A DNA stretch of 64,000 nt from assembly GCA_020137815.1 (NCBI GenBank), contig CM035352.1, positions 8,548,416 through 8,612,415 of the forward strand. The letters run 5' to 3'. Below are positions 16,422 to 27,711 of the stretch, in pieces; position 1 is the first letter of the stretch, and the number at the start of each line of letters is the position of its first letter. The stretch comes from Hormiphora californensis (taxonomy: Eukaryota > Ctenophora > Tentaculata > Cydippida > Pleurobrachiidae). The position numbers were made by a program, and so were the translations under genes. Below the pieces are notes generated by a model. That model was given only the letters and a program-made list of their open reading frames with translations, did no database searches and was not told the DNA's origin.

Positions 16422-19357
16422 ATGCCAGGAGTTTTTGTCCATCAGCGGAGACTACCTGGAAACTTGAGGTGGTACGAGACATGGTGGACGACGAGACCAC
16501 TCCTGTGGCTTTCCTGGGCATAACGGAAACCTGGTGGAGAGGGTATATGGCGGAGGCCCAGCTGAAGATTTCCGGATATAACCTGGTGAGATGCGATAGG
16601 CAGGGCAGGATAGGAGGAGGATGTGCCCTGTATGTCCACTCTAGCCTCGCTATATCAGATCAAGTGGAGTATTCGGACACAAGTAACAACCTGGCAGCCG
16701 TCTACATGGGCAACACCCACTCAATAGTGGCAGTTATATATCGAGCTGGTACAGATGCAACAGCTTTTCAGAGACTGGTGAAAAAACTGCAGACGTTTAT
16801 TGATACTCATAGCCGGGAAAAAACAGTTCCGGACCTGTGGTTGATGGGTGATTTTAATCTCCCACTCCTGAAATGGAGAGGAGGGTTGTATGAAACTATT
16901 GACCATCCCTTGTACAATATTATGGGTAACTTGGTAGACGATAATTCTCTCAGCCAAATGGTCAATTTTCCTACTAGAGGAGAGAACGTCTTAGATCTGG
17001 TGCTAACCAACCGTCCCGATTATGTCCTTTCAACTAGGGGTGAGGACCTCGGGATTTCTGATCATGAGATGGTTACATGTACCCTGACCTACAATTGCAC
17101 GGCGAAGCCCCCCAGGGACGATCGTGTTATGTCAGACTTTGCGGAACTTAATCTCTTAAAAGCTGACTTTGATAGGCTAAACTCTGCCTTTGACGAGGTG
17201 GACTGGGATCAGCTTCAACTACTGTGTACAGAAATGGAAGACCCCGATGGTAGCTTTTTAGAGGTAGTGAGACTTACGGTCCTCCAGGTCTGTAAGATCT
17301 TCACTGAGCTGAAACGCTGGAAAAGTAAACGGAAGGACAAAACACTCCGGCACCTTCGTAGCAGGAGAAGAAAGTTGAACAAGAGAATGGTAGACGCAAA
17401 AGGCACGACGAAGCTCAAAATTGAGGAGATGGCCGGGAAAATAACGCTCGCCGTCAAAGCTCATGTAAAAGAAAAGGAGCAGGGGGATGAAGTACGAGCT
17501 GCTTCCGCAATCAAAGTGAACCCTAAATTCTTCTACAGTCATGCTAAATCTCTATCCAAGGTCAAATCAGCGGTGGCTCCACTCCAGAGGCAGGATGGTT
17601 CGCTCACTACGAACTCGAAGGAGAAAGCAGAACTCCTACAGAGTCAGTATGTTAGGGTGTTTAGCAACCCACTGGACGTGGACCCTGAAAAGGCAGTGGA
17701 GAACATTGAGGAAAATGAAGCGGAAATAAGCGACATCAGTTTCACGAAGGCGGACATTGAACAGGCACTAAAGGAACTGAAACCGAATTCAGCGGCCCCT
17801 CCTGGTGACATACCGTCCATAGTCTTGAAGAACTGCCGTCGAACCTTGTCCTATCCCATCTGGATTATATGGCAGTCCTCGTTTGAATCTGGTAAAATAC
17901 CACCCGTTATGAAGGAGCAGTTCATCTGCCCCATTTTCAAGAAAGGTGATCGTTCAGCACCAGGGAACTATAGACCAGTATCACTGACATCTCATCTTTC
18001 GAAAACCTTTGAGAGAATTATCAGGAATCATCTGACTGAGTTCCTTGAGAGGGCAGAACTACATTGTAACGGTCAACATGGGTTCAGAAAAGGGAGAAGT
18101 ACAATGACTCATCTGCTTGCACACATTGACAGGGTTCTCAAACATCTAACGGATAACAACGAAGTTGATGTGCTATATCTGGACTTCCAGAAAGCGTTTG
18201 ACCGTGTTGATACTGGGGTCCTACTGAGAAAACTACAAAAATATGGTGTACGAGGAAAGCTACTTGCCTGGATCAAGGAATTCCTAACAAATAGGAAGCA
18301 GGCAGTGCTAGTGGATGGGGAGCAGTCGCGGTGGGAGTGGGTCCTAAGTAGTGTGATCCAGGGAAGCGTGCTGGGCCCTATTTTGTTCATCTTTTACGTA
18401 ATCGACTTGAAGGAGTCTTTGTCAAGTGCTGACGCTTTGTCGTTTGCAGACGACACGAAGCTCATACAGGTAATACGGACATTGCTAGACCAGGCAGAAC
18501 TCCAGAAGGACTTGGGAAATGTGAGTCAGTGGTCTCTGACTAATAATATGAGACTTCATGAGGAAAAATTTCAACTGGTAAACTACTCGCTAGGCAGATC
18601 TAAACTCCTGAGAGAGCTGCCTTTCGCTGCAGAAACCTTATCCTATGTTACTTCGGGAGGAACTGTGGTGGAGCCAGAGCAGCATGTGAAAGACTTGGGC
18701 GTTTGGCTATCGGCGGATGGTACGTGGACTCATCACATTGGTGATATTGTGAGGAGAGCTAACATGATGGCAGGATGGATATTCTGTGCATTCAGGAGTA
18801 GATCCCGTGAGGTACTACTAACCCTATATAAGGCGTTGGTTCGACCGATTTTGGAATACTGCTGTTTGGTGTGGTGTCCAACGAGAATCGCTGACATCCA
18901 GGCAGTAGAGAACGTCCAACGGGCATTTACCCGGAAGATCCAAGGGATGAAGGAGCTGGACTATTGGCAGCGTCTAGAGGCGCTGGATCTCATGTCCCTC
19001 CAGAGAAGACGTCAACGATATGAGATGATACACGTTTGGAAAATCTATCACGGGCTAGTACCCAACTGTGTGCAAATGGAGTTCCAGATTGGCCGGTTAG
19101 GAGTCCAGGCAAAGACACAGAAATACCCTTACTGGGCAGATTCCAAATGGGCAGGTCAGTTGTACAACTCGTTCAGCTTCAGGGCACCTCAACTATGGAA
19201 CAGACTCCCTCGAGAGGTTACTCTTTCAGGCACCCTTCCTGGGTTAAAGGCTAACTTGGGTGCATTCATGAAGCAATTCCATGACAGACCACCGGTGCGT
19301 GGCTACACGACGGTCCCAAATGATTTCAGAGATGCAGGAAGAAAGAACGTTGTGTGA
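16373..19357 (+). CDS. LINE ORF2, endonuclease-reverse transcriptase
   Basis: 994 codons of open frame. The N-terminal APE-type endonuclease shows LGITETWW, MGDFNLP and ISDHEMVT. The reverse transcriptase shows YRPVSLTSHLSKTFERI, YLDFQKAFDRV, IQGSVLGPILF (the usual VPQG is IQG here) and the catalytic LSFADDTKL. The C-terminal thumb region ends near RPPVRGYTT. The frame overlaps ORF1 and has no ATG before the MVDDE within the endonuclease region. Translation therefore likely depends on reinitiation or frameshifting from ORF1; this is inference. The frame is intact and all catalytic motifs are present. Confidence 0.9.
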   Translation: MGNSRNTPHTSKFHLLNARSFCPSAETTWKLEVVRDMVDDETTPVAFLGITETWWRGYMAEAQLKISGYNLVRCDRQGRIGGGCALYVHSSLAISDQVEYSDTSNNLAAVYMGNTHSIVAVIYRAGTDATAFQRLVKKLQTFIDTHSREKTVPDLWLMGDFNLPLLKWRGGLYETIDHPLYNIMGNLVDDNSLSQMVNFPTRGENVLDLVLTNRPDYVLSTRGEDLGISDHEMVTCTLTYNCTAKPPRDDRVMSDFAELNLLKADFDRLNSAFDEVDWDQLQLLCTEMEDPDGSFLEVVRLTVLQVCKIFTELKRWKSKRKDKTLRHLRSRRRKLNKRMVDAKGTTKLKIEEMAGKITLAVKAHVKEKEQGDEVRAASAIKVNPKFFYSHAKSLSKVKSAVAPLQRQDGSLTTNSKEKAELLQSQYVRVFSNPLDVDPEKAVENIEENEAEISDISFTKADIEQALKELKPNSAAPPGDIPSIVLKNCRRTLSYPIWIIWQSSFESGKIPPVMKEQFICPIFKKGDRSAPGNYRPVSLTSHLSKTFERIIRNHLTEFLERAELHCNGQHGFRKGRSTMTHLLAHIDRVLKHLTDNNEVDVLYLDFQKAFDRVDTGVLLRKLQKYGVRGKLLAWIKEFLTNRKQAVLVDGEQSRWEWVLSSVIQGSVLGPILFIFYVIDLKESLSSADALSFADDTKLIQVIRTLLDQAELQKDLGNVSQWSLTNNMRLHEEKFQLVNYSLGRSKLLRELPFAAETLSYVTSGGTVVEPEQHVKDLGVWLSADGTWTHHIGDIVRRANMMAGWIFCAFRSRSREVLLTLYKALVRPILEYCCLVWCPTRIADIQAVENVQRAFTRKIQGMKELDYWQRLEALDLMSLQRRRQRYEMIHVWKIYHGLVPNCVQMEFQIGRLGVQAKTQKYPYWADSKWAGQLYNSFSFRAPQLWNRLPREVTLSGTLPGLKANLGAFMKQFHDRPPVRGYTTVPNDFRDAGRKNVV

Positions 19358-19559
19358 GGCTGTAAATGTTGTTTTGCTGCTCATGCTGTTTATGTTTTTA
19401 TGTTAAGTAAGGGACTGTAAATAAACAATTTGACAAGGAGGACCCACGCGATGGGAATTTCATCACGTTTTATGTATTGTGTAAAAATATAATTGAACTT
19501 GAACTTGAACTTGAAAGTTAATGTTATCAATCTCACTTTAAAAAAAGTAAACAGTTCGT

Positions 19560-19890
19560 TTATGCCAGGCGTCTCCGTCTAGCGGCCCGGTCTAGATTCA
19601 TGAAAAGTGTACACACACCAAATCTAGACTGACCACTGACCACTGACCAGTGACTAGTGACTATGTATTTGCGACGCGAGGGCTCCACTGGGGCCTCCAG
19701 CAAGCCACTGAAACTGGCAATTTGGCCGCAGTGAAGCCGCTCTAAAATCCTCCAAGGAACCAAGCCTAAGGTAAGTGTCGATATGATGAGGAGCACCTAC
19801 TGAAGGCAGTGGAAGAAGGAGCTGAGTTTCCAAACAATCTATCAAACAGGTCCGTCCAATCAGGCTCATCAGCTATAGAGCTACCAGGAC
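19560..19890 (-). CDS. Possible two-exon 3' gene fragment, unknown
   Basis: A minus-strand exon at 19801-19890 (acceptor ccctccctatag, donor GTAGGT) reads SIADEPDWTDLFDRLFGN, followed by a Ser/Ala-rich segment. A second exon from 19765 (acceptor cttaccttag) stays open in phase to a stop at 19560. The product is not recognised and no upstream exon was found. It could be chance reading frames in the LINE flank. Confidence 0.25.
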
Positions 19891-20067
19891 CTATAGGGAG
19901 GGAAATAGGAATTATATAAGAGATAAATAGAGAGAGGGAGTGGGAGATCACAATCCACAAAACACTACTGACCGCCGGTCACTATTTGTTGTCTAGATAA
20001 CATAGCGGTAGTTTGTACCCGACCCAATTCTTTCGAGTACAAACTGGACGAAAAACAGCTAAAAGTT

Positions 20068-22924
20068 TCAGTGAAACCTCCAATATTCCCAATATTTCTT
20101 ACATTGTTTGGTGGTTATACACTGTTTATCGTGTAGAATTGGGTTGGAATTGGCGGGACACTCGCAAGTAGCAACACATTGCTTGGTACAGGAGATTGGT
20201 GGCCTGTTATCACAGGTAGCGGTACATGCTGAACCACATTCGTTCCACTGTTCTCCCTTCAGACAGTCACCTGTGGAGGTTGTAGTAGTTAGAAAGAGAA
20301 CTGTGGTCAGAGCATTGGCCTGGCAGAAGTGACAGAAAGAGTGTGATTCTGCAGTAGGCATCGTATGGTGATTGGTGGTCATAATTGTGGGAGTTCCGGA
20401 GACCGGATCTCACGCCAGCCATAGTAGAGGGTCTCAGTTCAGCAAGGGGCCGAATTAGGACTCATTCTCATACTATGACATTGTATACCTTCGCAGTTTT
20501 CAATAAGGTCATTGTTTGCATCGTAAAATAGGGCATTGCAGCCTCCACAGTAGTCAGGTTTGCACTGAGCAGAGGGGTAGTTGGTACAGGATGCTGTGTC
20601 ACACGGATTGGCTGCACATTTTACAGGATCACAGTCAGATGAGTTACCTAAAATTGGGGGGGGGGGGGTTGTAAATATTGTATCGCCTAGTATAGGGAAG
20701 TATAAAGGGTGGGTCGGGCGAACTGATCCTAGTTCGCCCGACCCACCCTTTATATGACAGTTGTTTAATCGCACTGTACGGGAGAGAACTGTGTTAAAGA
20801 CCTGAATGGAGCCTACTGACTAACACATGAGAAGGTTGTATCGACCCTGATTAGAACGCAATGTTTGTTTCTATCAGGGATTCATGATATAAGATCACGA
20901 TCAATCTGCTAATAGTGTGAAGCAATATGTGCCTAATCGAGATGAATCTAGCCGAGATCCCTGCTGTATGGCTTGTAAACAGGGTATCGGAGCTGGAGGG
21001 TTCCGTACAGTTGTAACACTAGTTGGCAGAAACGAGATGCAGCGGCTATAGTCCACCCCCTTTCCAGTATAGGGAAGTGGTCGCTGGCCGGGTAACAGGG
21101 GTATCTCTCGACTCTCATACCCCACATCGGGGATGACAGTGACTCACATTTCTCCTCTGCTACGCCTTTTTGTGAAGTATTGGGTATTCAGTGGGGCACT
21201 CGCATCTGGGTACACACTGTTCAGTACAAATGATATCACTGGGTGGGTTGGAGCAGGTAGCGGTACAGGCACTTCCACAGTCCTTCCATATCTCACCACC
21301 CTTACATTCTTCTGTGAAAGGGAGGTGGGGGGGGGGTAAAAATCATGACAGGCGGTCTTTAAAACAAGTTGTATGCTACTTATCTCGCTGGCCAAATCAG
21401 GATAATAGGCCTAGTGTCTCTTGGATTCATCCTACCTTCGCAGTTTTCAATAAGGTCATCGTTTGCATCGTAAAATAGGGCATTGCAGCCTCCACAGTAG
21501 TCAGGTTTGCACTGTGCAGAGGGGTAGTTGGTACAGGATGCTGTGTCACACGGATTCACGGCACAGGCTACCTCCTCAACTCCAGCAGGACATGCGCGAC
21601 CTGGGATAGAATGGTTTATGGCCAAAATTTGACATGTTCCCAGTTTACCAGCTCTCAAAAGTCAAACTTGGGCCTAGAACTGGCACTCGAGGAACAGTTG
21701 GTGACGCAGTCACCCCTACACTCTAAAAGCCGACATCACCAAGATGACAAGATCGAGGAACACCTGCTATTTTAACACTTACACTCGGGGCAGCACTGAC
21801 CCTCCACGTGTACAAGTTCACCAGTGCAATCATCAGGATTAGCACAGTCCATTACAGCGCACATACCACTTGCCACACCTTTATCTAGAAAATGGGGGAA
21901 ACTGAGCTGAGAGCATTGGTTTGGTTGTATTTAGAAACTCGCAGCTTTTATTAGCTTGATAATGAAGAGTCTGGCACACTCAACTGTTGAGTCAGCAAGA
22001 TGAGCCTCGATCTAGATCTGCCGAACCCTCATGAAATAAAATGCAGTATGACCAGCTACACAATATGAGCAGCTGGTGAGAACACTTGGCAAAACAAGCT
22101 CACCTTCCTCGCAGTGACAGTCAGTACAATCGTCTGGTTTCCAGGACTCTCCCACTGTGTAATTCTTACCATCCCAGTGTGTACAAAAACACCCCTCACA
22201 TTCTATTGAACCATCTGAGGATGCATTAAGATTTTAGAATGGCGGGATCATGAAGTTGAACAAACATGGCTACCTGGACACCTGGTGTACCTATCAGGTA
22301 AATTCTATACGTCGGTATACTTCAATAATAGGTACTAGCTAGTATGTCAAGGTACCTACTTTTCATGCAGACACAATTTTTGCAGGATTCAGTTGTCCAC
22401 TGTTCTGCCTCTCCTCGGCCCTGTCCCTCCGCATCTACACACCGGTATACCCTTCCTGGAAAAAGAATGGTATCAGTGCCTGTACGAGACCAAGTTACAA
22501 AAAGGACCCGGGCAGTGGGTACCCGGTACTCTCTCACCCCTTACTCAACAAGGTACTTGGGTAGTGTTACTTTCAATAGGTTTTGTGTAATTGTATTGTT
22601 TGTGAAATTGGGGTTCAGGCGAAGGCCCGGGTTCAGAGCGCATATACCATTGTCCTCCTCGGCTGTTGATGTACCGGCAAGCACCACGAGAAGGACGGTT
22701 ATCACTGGGGGAGGGAGATTTGTTGTTAAATAAACACAATAACACACTCACTTTTTCACTGAGTGAGTGTGTTTTTCAGACTCTCGTTTCAACGTGTTAG
22801 AGTATATTACTAGTCGATGTGTAAGTGCAGTACCACTAACACAGTACTAACACAGTGCAGTACTAACACAGTAACACAGTAACAAGACAAACCCACCTAT
22901 AATTCTGTAACCCATTCGCAACAT
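20068..22924 (-). CDS. Secreted VWC/TIL cysteine-rich protein, frameshifted
   Basis: Nine exons: 22897-22924, 22648-22704, 22360-22455, 22104-22214, 21783-21884, 21436-21600, 21148-21311, 20489-20647, 20068-20270. Exons 1-2 encode a signal peptide (MLRMGYRIIVITVLLVVLAG). Exons 3-5 give VWC-type modules (ESCKNCVC; DDCTDCHC ... GQCCPEC). Exons 6 and 8 encode near-identical modules with NPCDTASCTNYPSAQC and DYCGGCNALFYDAN. Exons 7 and 9 encode trypsin-inhibitor-like (TIL) domains (ECGSACTATC ... CTKQCVATCECP). Phases agree at every junction. Exon 7 has 164 nt, while a whole-codon exon of 165 is expected: one base is missing where the fifth-from-last TIL cysteine region should read, giving an early stop. 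The product is probably an extracellular matrix or protease-inhibitor protein. Confidence 0.8.
20701..20754. repeat. Perfect 24-bp inverted repeat (hairpin)
   Basis: The left arm, starting tataaagggtgggtcgggcg at 20701-20724, is exactly complementary to the right arm at 20731-20754, with a 6-nt loop gatcct. It lies in an intron of the cysteine-rich gene, next to a G homopolymer at 20656-20668. Confidence 0.95.
22740..22772. repeat. Short inverted repeat
   Basis: acacactcac and gagtgagtgtgt are complementary, flanking tttttcact. It lies in intron 1 of the cysteine-rich gene. Confidence 0.8.
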
Positions 22925-23069
22925 ATAAACTTTGATTAACAAAATATGGGGTGTATCACATAAAACTGAGGGTGGAAGTAAAAGAGAGGAACAGATTAGT
23001 TTAGACACGAACAGACGAACAAAGTACATGGACACAACATAACGAGATAAAACGAGAGAATATAAATGC

Positions 23070-25315
23070 ACTAGAAAGCCCATTGAACACCCCCACCCGT
23101 CTCTATGTCTCTCCCCCCTCTTACTCATCATCTCTCCATGTCGGGGTAAAGAATGCGGAGGTTGGTAGTGGTAGAGCGCTGGTGATAAGCATCAAGGGAA
23201 ATCCCGCTGAATAACATGTAGAATCAGGCGATAAAGCACGGCGTGCCTGGTGAAATTTTAACACGACCTAGCATGCAACGGGAAACCACCACTTGTACGT
23301 GGTAGCTGAGGGTCTACAGAATGGCGCTACGGTGCGGGAAAAAAAAGTCCATGCCCTAAAATCGTTTTTTTTTACTTTTATTTGATTTGGGTCAAAATTG
23401 GCTGTATTAAACGTGGTCCCGAAAAATCCATAATGACTTAGCACACGAAATATGTCACCCCTACCTATTTTTGCACGTAGAATCGATTGCCGTTGAAGTC
23501 GAATCTCTAAAATGACTGTAAAATGGTCAAAAGTTGATTTTTTACCATTTTTTGGAGGTTTTTGGCCCCTAAACCATTGAAAACGTTGAGATAGGGATTT
23601 GAAACTAGTGCCAATCGTTAAAATGGTCATTTTCCTACCAAGAACCAAGTTTTCGTGTATATCCGATTGATGGTTAGATTTGGGCAAATTGTTGAAATCT
23701 GCCAACTAGGAGAACCGTAACTTGATTTTCTTGTTTTTTGGATTTTGGCATTTTTGACAAACTTCTGATTGAAATGGTCAATCGGGACCATGCTTAAGTT
23801 GTTTATGGGACAATTTTCGACTAAAATCCAAGATTTCATACCAATCCAATGACAGATCGTTGATTTATAGAAAATTTAAGTAGGCAAAAACGGTCAAAAT
23901 GACAACTTTTCTTGCTTATTTTCACCGTTTTGCCTACTTAAATTTTCTATAAATCAACGATCTGTTATTGGATTGGTATGAAATCTTGGATTTTAGTCGA
24001 AAATTGTCCCATAAACAACTTAAGCATGGTCCCGATTGACCATTTCAATCAGAAGTTTGTCAAAAATGACAAAATCCAAAAAACAAGAAAATCAAGTTAC
24101 GGTTCTCCTAGTTGGCAGATTTCAACAATTTGCCCAAATCTAACCATCAATCGGATATACACGAAAACTTGGTTCTTGGTAGAAAAATGACCATTTTAAC
24201 GATTGGCACTAGTTTCAAATTCCTATCTCAACGTTTTCAATGGTTTAGGGGCCAAAAACCTCCAATAAATGGTAAAAAATCAACTTTTGACCATTTTACA
24301 GTCATTTTAGAGATTCGACTTCAACGGCAATCGATTCTACGTGCAAAAATAGGTTGGGGTGACATATTTCGTGTGCTAAGTCATTATGGATTTTTCGGGA
24401 CCACGTTTAATACAGCCAATTTTGACCCAAATCAAATAAAAGTAAAAAAAACGATTTTAGGGCATGGACTTTTTTTTCCCGCACCGTAGCGCCATTCTGT
24501 AGACCCTCAGCTACCACGTACAAGTGGTGGTTTCCCGTTGCATGCTAGGTCGTGTTAAAATTTCACCAGGCACGCCGTGAAAGATCCGTAGAATTGTAGA
24601 CATGTGTAGAGAATCGACGGGGTACGTAGGTAGAAAAGCTTTAGCAATCATGGGGGCCCCAGCAGTACACCACAGGAACAACAATCGCAGGAACACGCAA
24701 CAAACAACAAACAACATGCACGTGCAGTATCCCCCCTCCAATACCCCTCCCAAGGCACCTCCTTGGCAACCCCCTCTATTTGCACGTGAGGATAGGACAT
24801 CCTCCTCCTCATCACGACGTTCATTTGTACTTTATAATAAGGACTAGAAAGCCCATTGTTAAGTCCTACAATAGCCCCCCCCCCACCCGTCTCTATGTCT
24901 CTCTCCCCATCTTACTCTTCGTCTCTCCATGTTGGGGTAAAGAATACGGAGGTTGGTAGAGTGGTAGAGCGCTGGTGATAAACATCAAGGGAAATCCCGC
25001 TGAATAAGATGTAGAATCAGGTGATAAGGATCCGTAGAATTGTAGCAGTGTAGAGAATCAAATGGGTGCGTAAGGTAGAAGTAGAAAGGCTTTTGGCAAT
25101 CATGGCGGGCCCCCGCAGTAGATCCCAAAATAACACAGGAACAACACAGGAACACGAAAACAAAAACCAACAACATGCACGTGCAGTATCCCCCCTCCAA
25201 TAACCCCTCCCAAGCCAACCTCCCAGGGCAACCCCCCACCATGTGCACGTGAGGATAGGCCATACTCCTCCTCACGAGCGTTCATGTTTTGCTATTATAA
25301 TAAGGATGTGAAAAT
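23070..25315. repeat. Tandem duplication, one copy holding an insertion
   Basis: Copy 1 (23070-24842) and copy 2 (24843 to about 25315) share actagaaagcccattg, cacccgtctctatgtctctc, agcgctggtgataa, tcaagggaaatcccgctgaa, ccgtagaattgtag and gtgcacgtgaggatagg-type segments in the same order. Copy 1 is longer because it contains the 1.34-kb fold-back element. No convincing protein is encoded in either copy. Confidence 0.85.
23237..24579. mobile_element. Fold-back (snap-back) DNA element, 1.34 kb
   Basis: Almost the whole element is one inverted repeat. The left end cacggcgtgcctggtgaaat is complementary to the right end, and the arms stay near-identical to the centre at about 23908. It is flanked by the 4-bp direct repeat AAAG (23233-23236 and 24580-24583). 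The uninserted paralogue at about 25017 reads gataaggatccg, marking the empty site. Each arm has an ORF mirrored in the other; these are reflections of the repeat, not known proteins. It is non-autonomous. Confidence 0.85.
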
Positions 25316-25439
25316 CAGATCTATAATCAAACGGCATATCGCAACGACACGGGTAGAAGGAACGAATGTAAATAAGCGGGTACAGCTACAGCTGCCTTGT
25401 CAACTGTTTCGACCCTCTCTGTGGTGGAAACAAAACAAG

Positions 25440-25945
25440 GTTACCGGGGGAAAATTTGGGTTTTTTGCACAGTGGAAAAAACAAAAACCCCTACCGGGTT
25501 TGTAAAATTGAAGATGGAAGGGTAAGTAAAACTTTGAACGGGGAATACAAACAAAAAAAAAGAAAGGGAAAAGCAAAAAAAAATTTTTTGAGGGGGGAAA
25601 CAAAACCTCCCAAAAATTCCCCTAAAAAATCTTTTGAGGAGGAAGGAATATAGATAATTGATGAAAAAAAAAGGGGGCGGGAAAAGGGGGAAAAAGGGGG
25701 GGAAAGGGAGGAGAAGGGGGTAAGAAGGAGGGAGAGGGGAAGAGGGGGGAAAAGAAGGGGGAAAGGAAAGAGAAAAGGGGGGATCCAAAATGCCGGCAGG
25801 TTTGGGGGCCCCCGGGTAAAGGGGAAAAAAAAAATCGCGGGAAAAACCCAAAAACCAAAACAAACAGGCAGACCCCCCCAACCCCCAAGGCACCCCCCCC
25901 AAAACCCCCCCAGACTTAAAGGCCCCCCCTCACAAACTTCATTAA
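25440..25945. other. Low-quality or corrupted sequence
   Basis: Runs of A, G and C homopolymers replace normal sequence. The stretch is bracketed by two diverged copies of the same segment: 25313-25440 is clean, and 25945-26050 is the same text with many indels. This looks like unpolished read sequence or a misjoin rather than genomic DNA. Confidence 0.75.
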
Positions 25946-26065
25946 ATCAGATCTATAATCCAACGGCATATCGCACAACACGGGGAGAAGGAACGAAATG
26001 TAAAATAGCGGGTACAGCTACAGCTTGCCTTGTTCAATGTTCGACCCTCTCTTGGGTTGGAACAA

Positions 26066-26143
26066 AACAAGGTACAGCGGGTATATTGTTTATTTAGCAC
26101 ATTTGTCAGAGATGAATAAACAACATACCCGCTGTACCTTGCT
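26066..26143. repeat. Inverted repeat (hairpin)
   Basis: caaggtacagcgggtat at the left pairs with atacccgctgtaccttg at the right, extending outward to aaa/ttt, with one mismatch near ttgttta. The loop is about 25 nt. Confidence 0.85.
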
Positions 26144-26309
26144 TTTGATCAAACCCAAGATCTGAATCAGCATGGCACAGAGTCACAGATGAACTATTGA
26201 ACTAGTTTATTATACAAACAGAAGGAAAGGGATCAAGCTATTTTGAGGGTGCTGTTATAGAGAGGGAGAGCAGACACGTCACACATGGAATGATACCACG
26301 TACAAACAA

Positions 26310-27283
<974 letters not shown>

Positions 27284-27711
27284 CTAGGAGGCATTAGCAT
27301 GTTTTAGCCTGTAGTACATCACAATAGCCCCATTGATCTCAGGTCCAATCAGGGGGTTAACTTGAGCAGCGTAGGTACACAGCCATGAGATCCAGCAACA
27401 GAAGGCAATCAGAATGGACATGACCCAAATTAGCCTGAGTGAGAGGAGGGGAGATAGTTAAAACTTTGAATTTGTGAAAGTAAGAGAGAACGACAGGGAT
27501 TTTCACAAAAACTATCTGGATATACTCCTTGATGGCTAACTAAAATGTAGATGGGGTATAAATTGGGTTGACTAAGTATTACTGGTGATTGTGTTTCTTA
27601 CTGTGTATTCTCTTTGTTGATCCGTGCAGCTGCGAAGAATCCGATGAGTGCAAAAGCAAGCCAAAAGAGAGTTCCAATAAGGAGGGCTAACGGGACTGGC
27701 AGGGCATGCAT
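27284..27711 (-). CDS. ATP6V0E: V-type proton ATPase subunit e
   Basis: Two exons, 27602-27711 and 27284-27434, joined in phase (CA+G) to 86 residues; human subunit e is about 81. Two membrane helices are seen: LALLIGTLFWLAFALIGFFA in exon 1 and a second in exon 2. The exon 2 helix is followed by the family signature AQVNPLIGPEINGAIV and a short polar tail ending KHANAS. The second ATG of ATGCATGCC is out of frame, so the first is used. Subunit e is a small hydrophobic part of the Vo proton channel in endomembranes. The donor is GTAAGA and the acceptor cctctcactcag. Confidence 0.88.

Larger units (their letters stand above)
15000..19516 (+). mobile_element. Near full-length CR1/L2-like LINE
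   Basis: Two overlapping ORFs (15114-16421 and 16373-19357) and a short 3'UTR with aataaa (about 19419). The 3' end is a (TTGAAC)n tail at 19491-19516, as in CR1/L2-group elements that end in a short microsatellite rather than poly(A). The 5' boundary is approximate. Both frames are uninterrupted, so the copy is young. Confidence 0.85.

Noticed and set aside
23268-24489. Mirrored ORFs of 125-145 codons on both strands
   Set aside because: They are the same sequence read in the two arms of a fold-back element; no protein family pattern.
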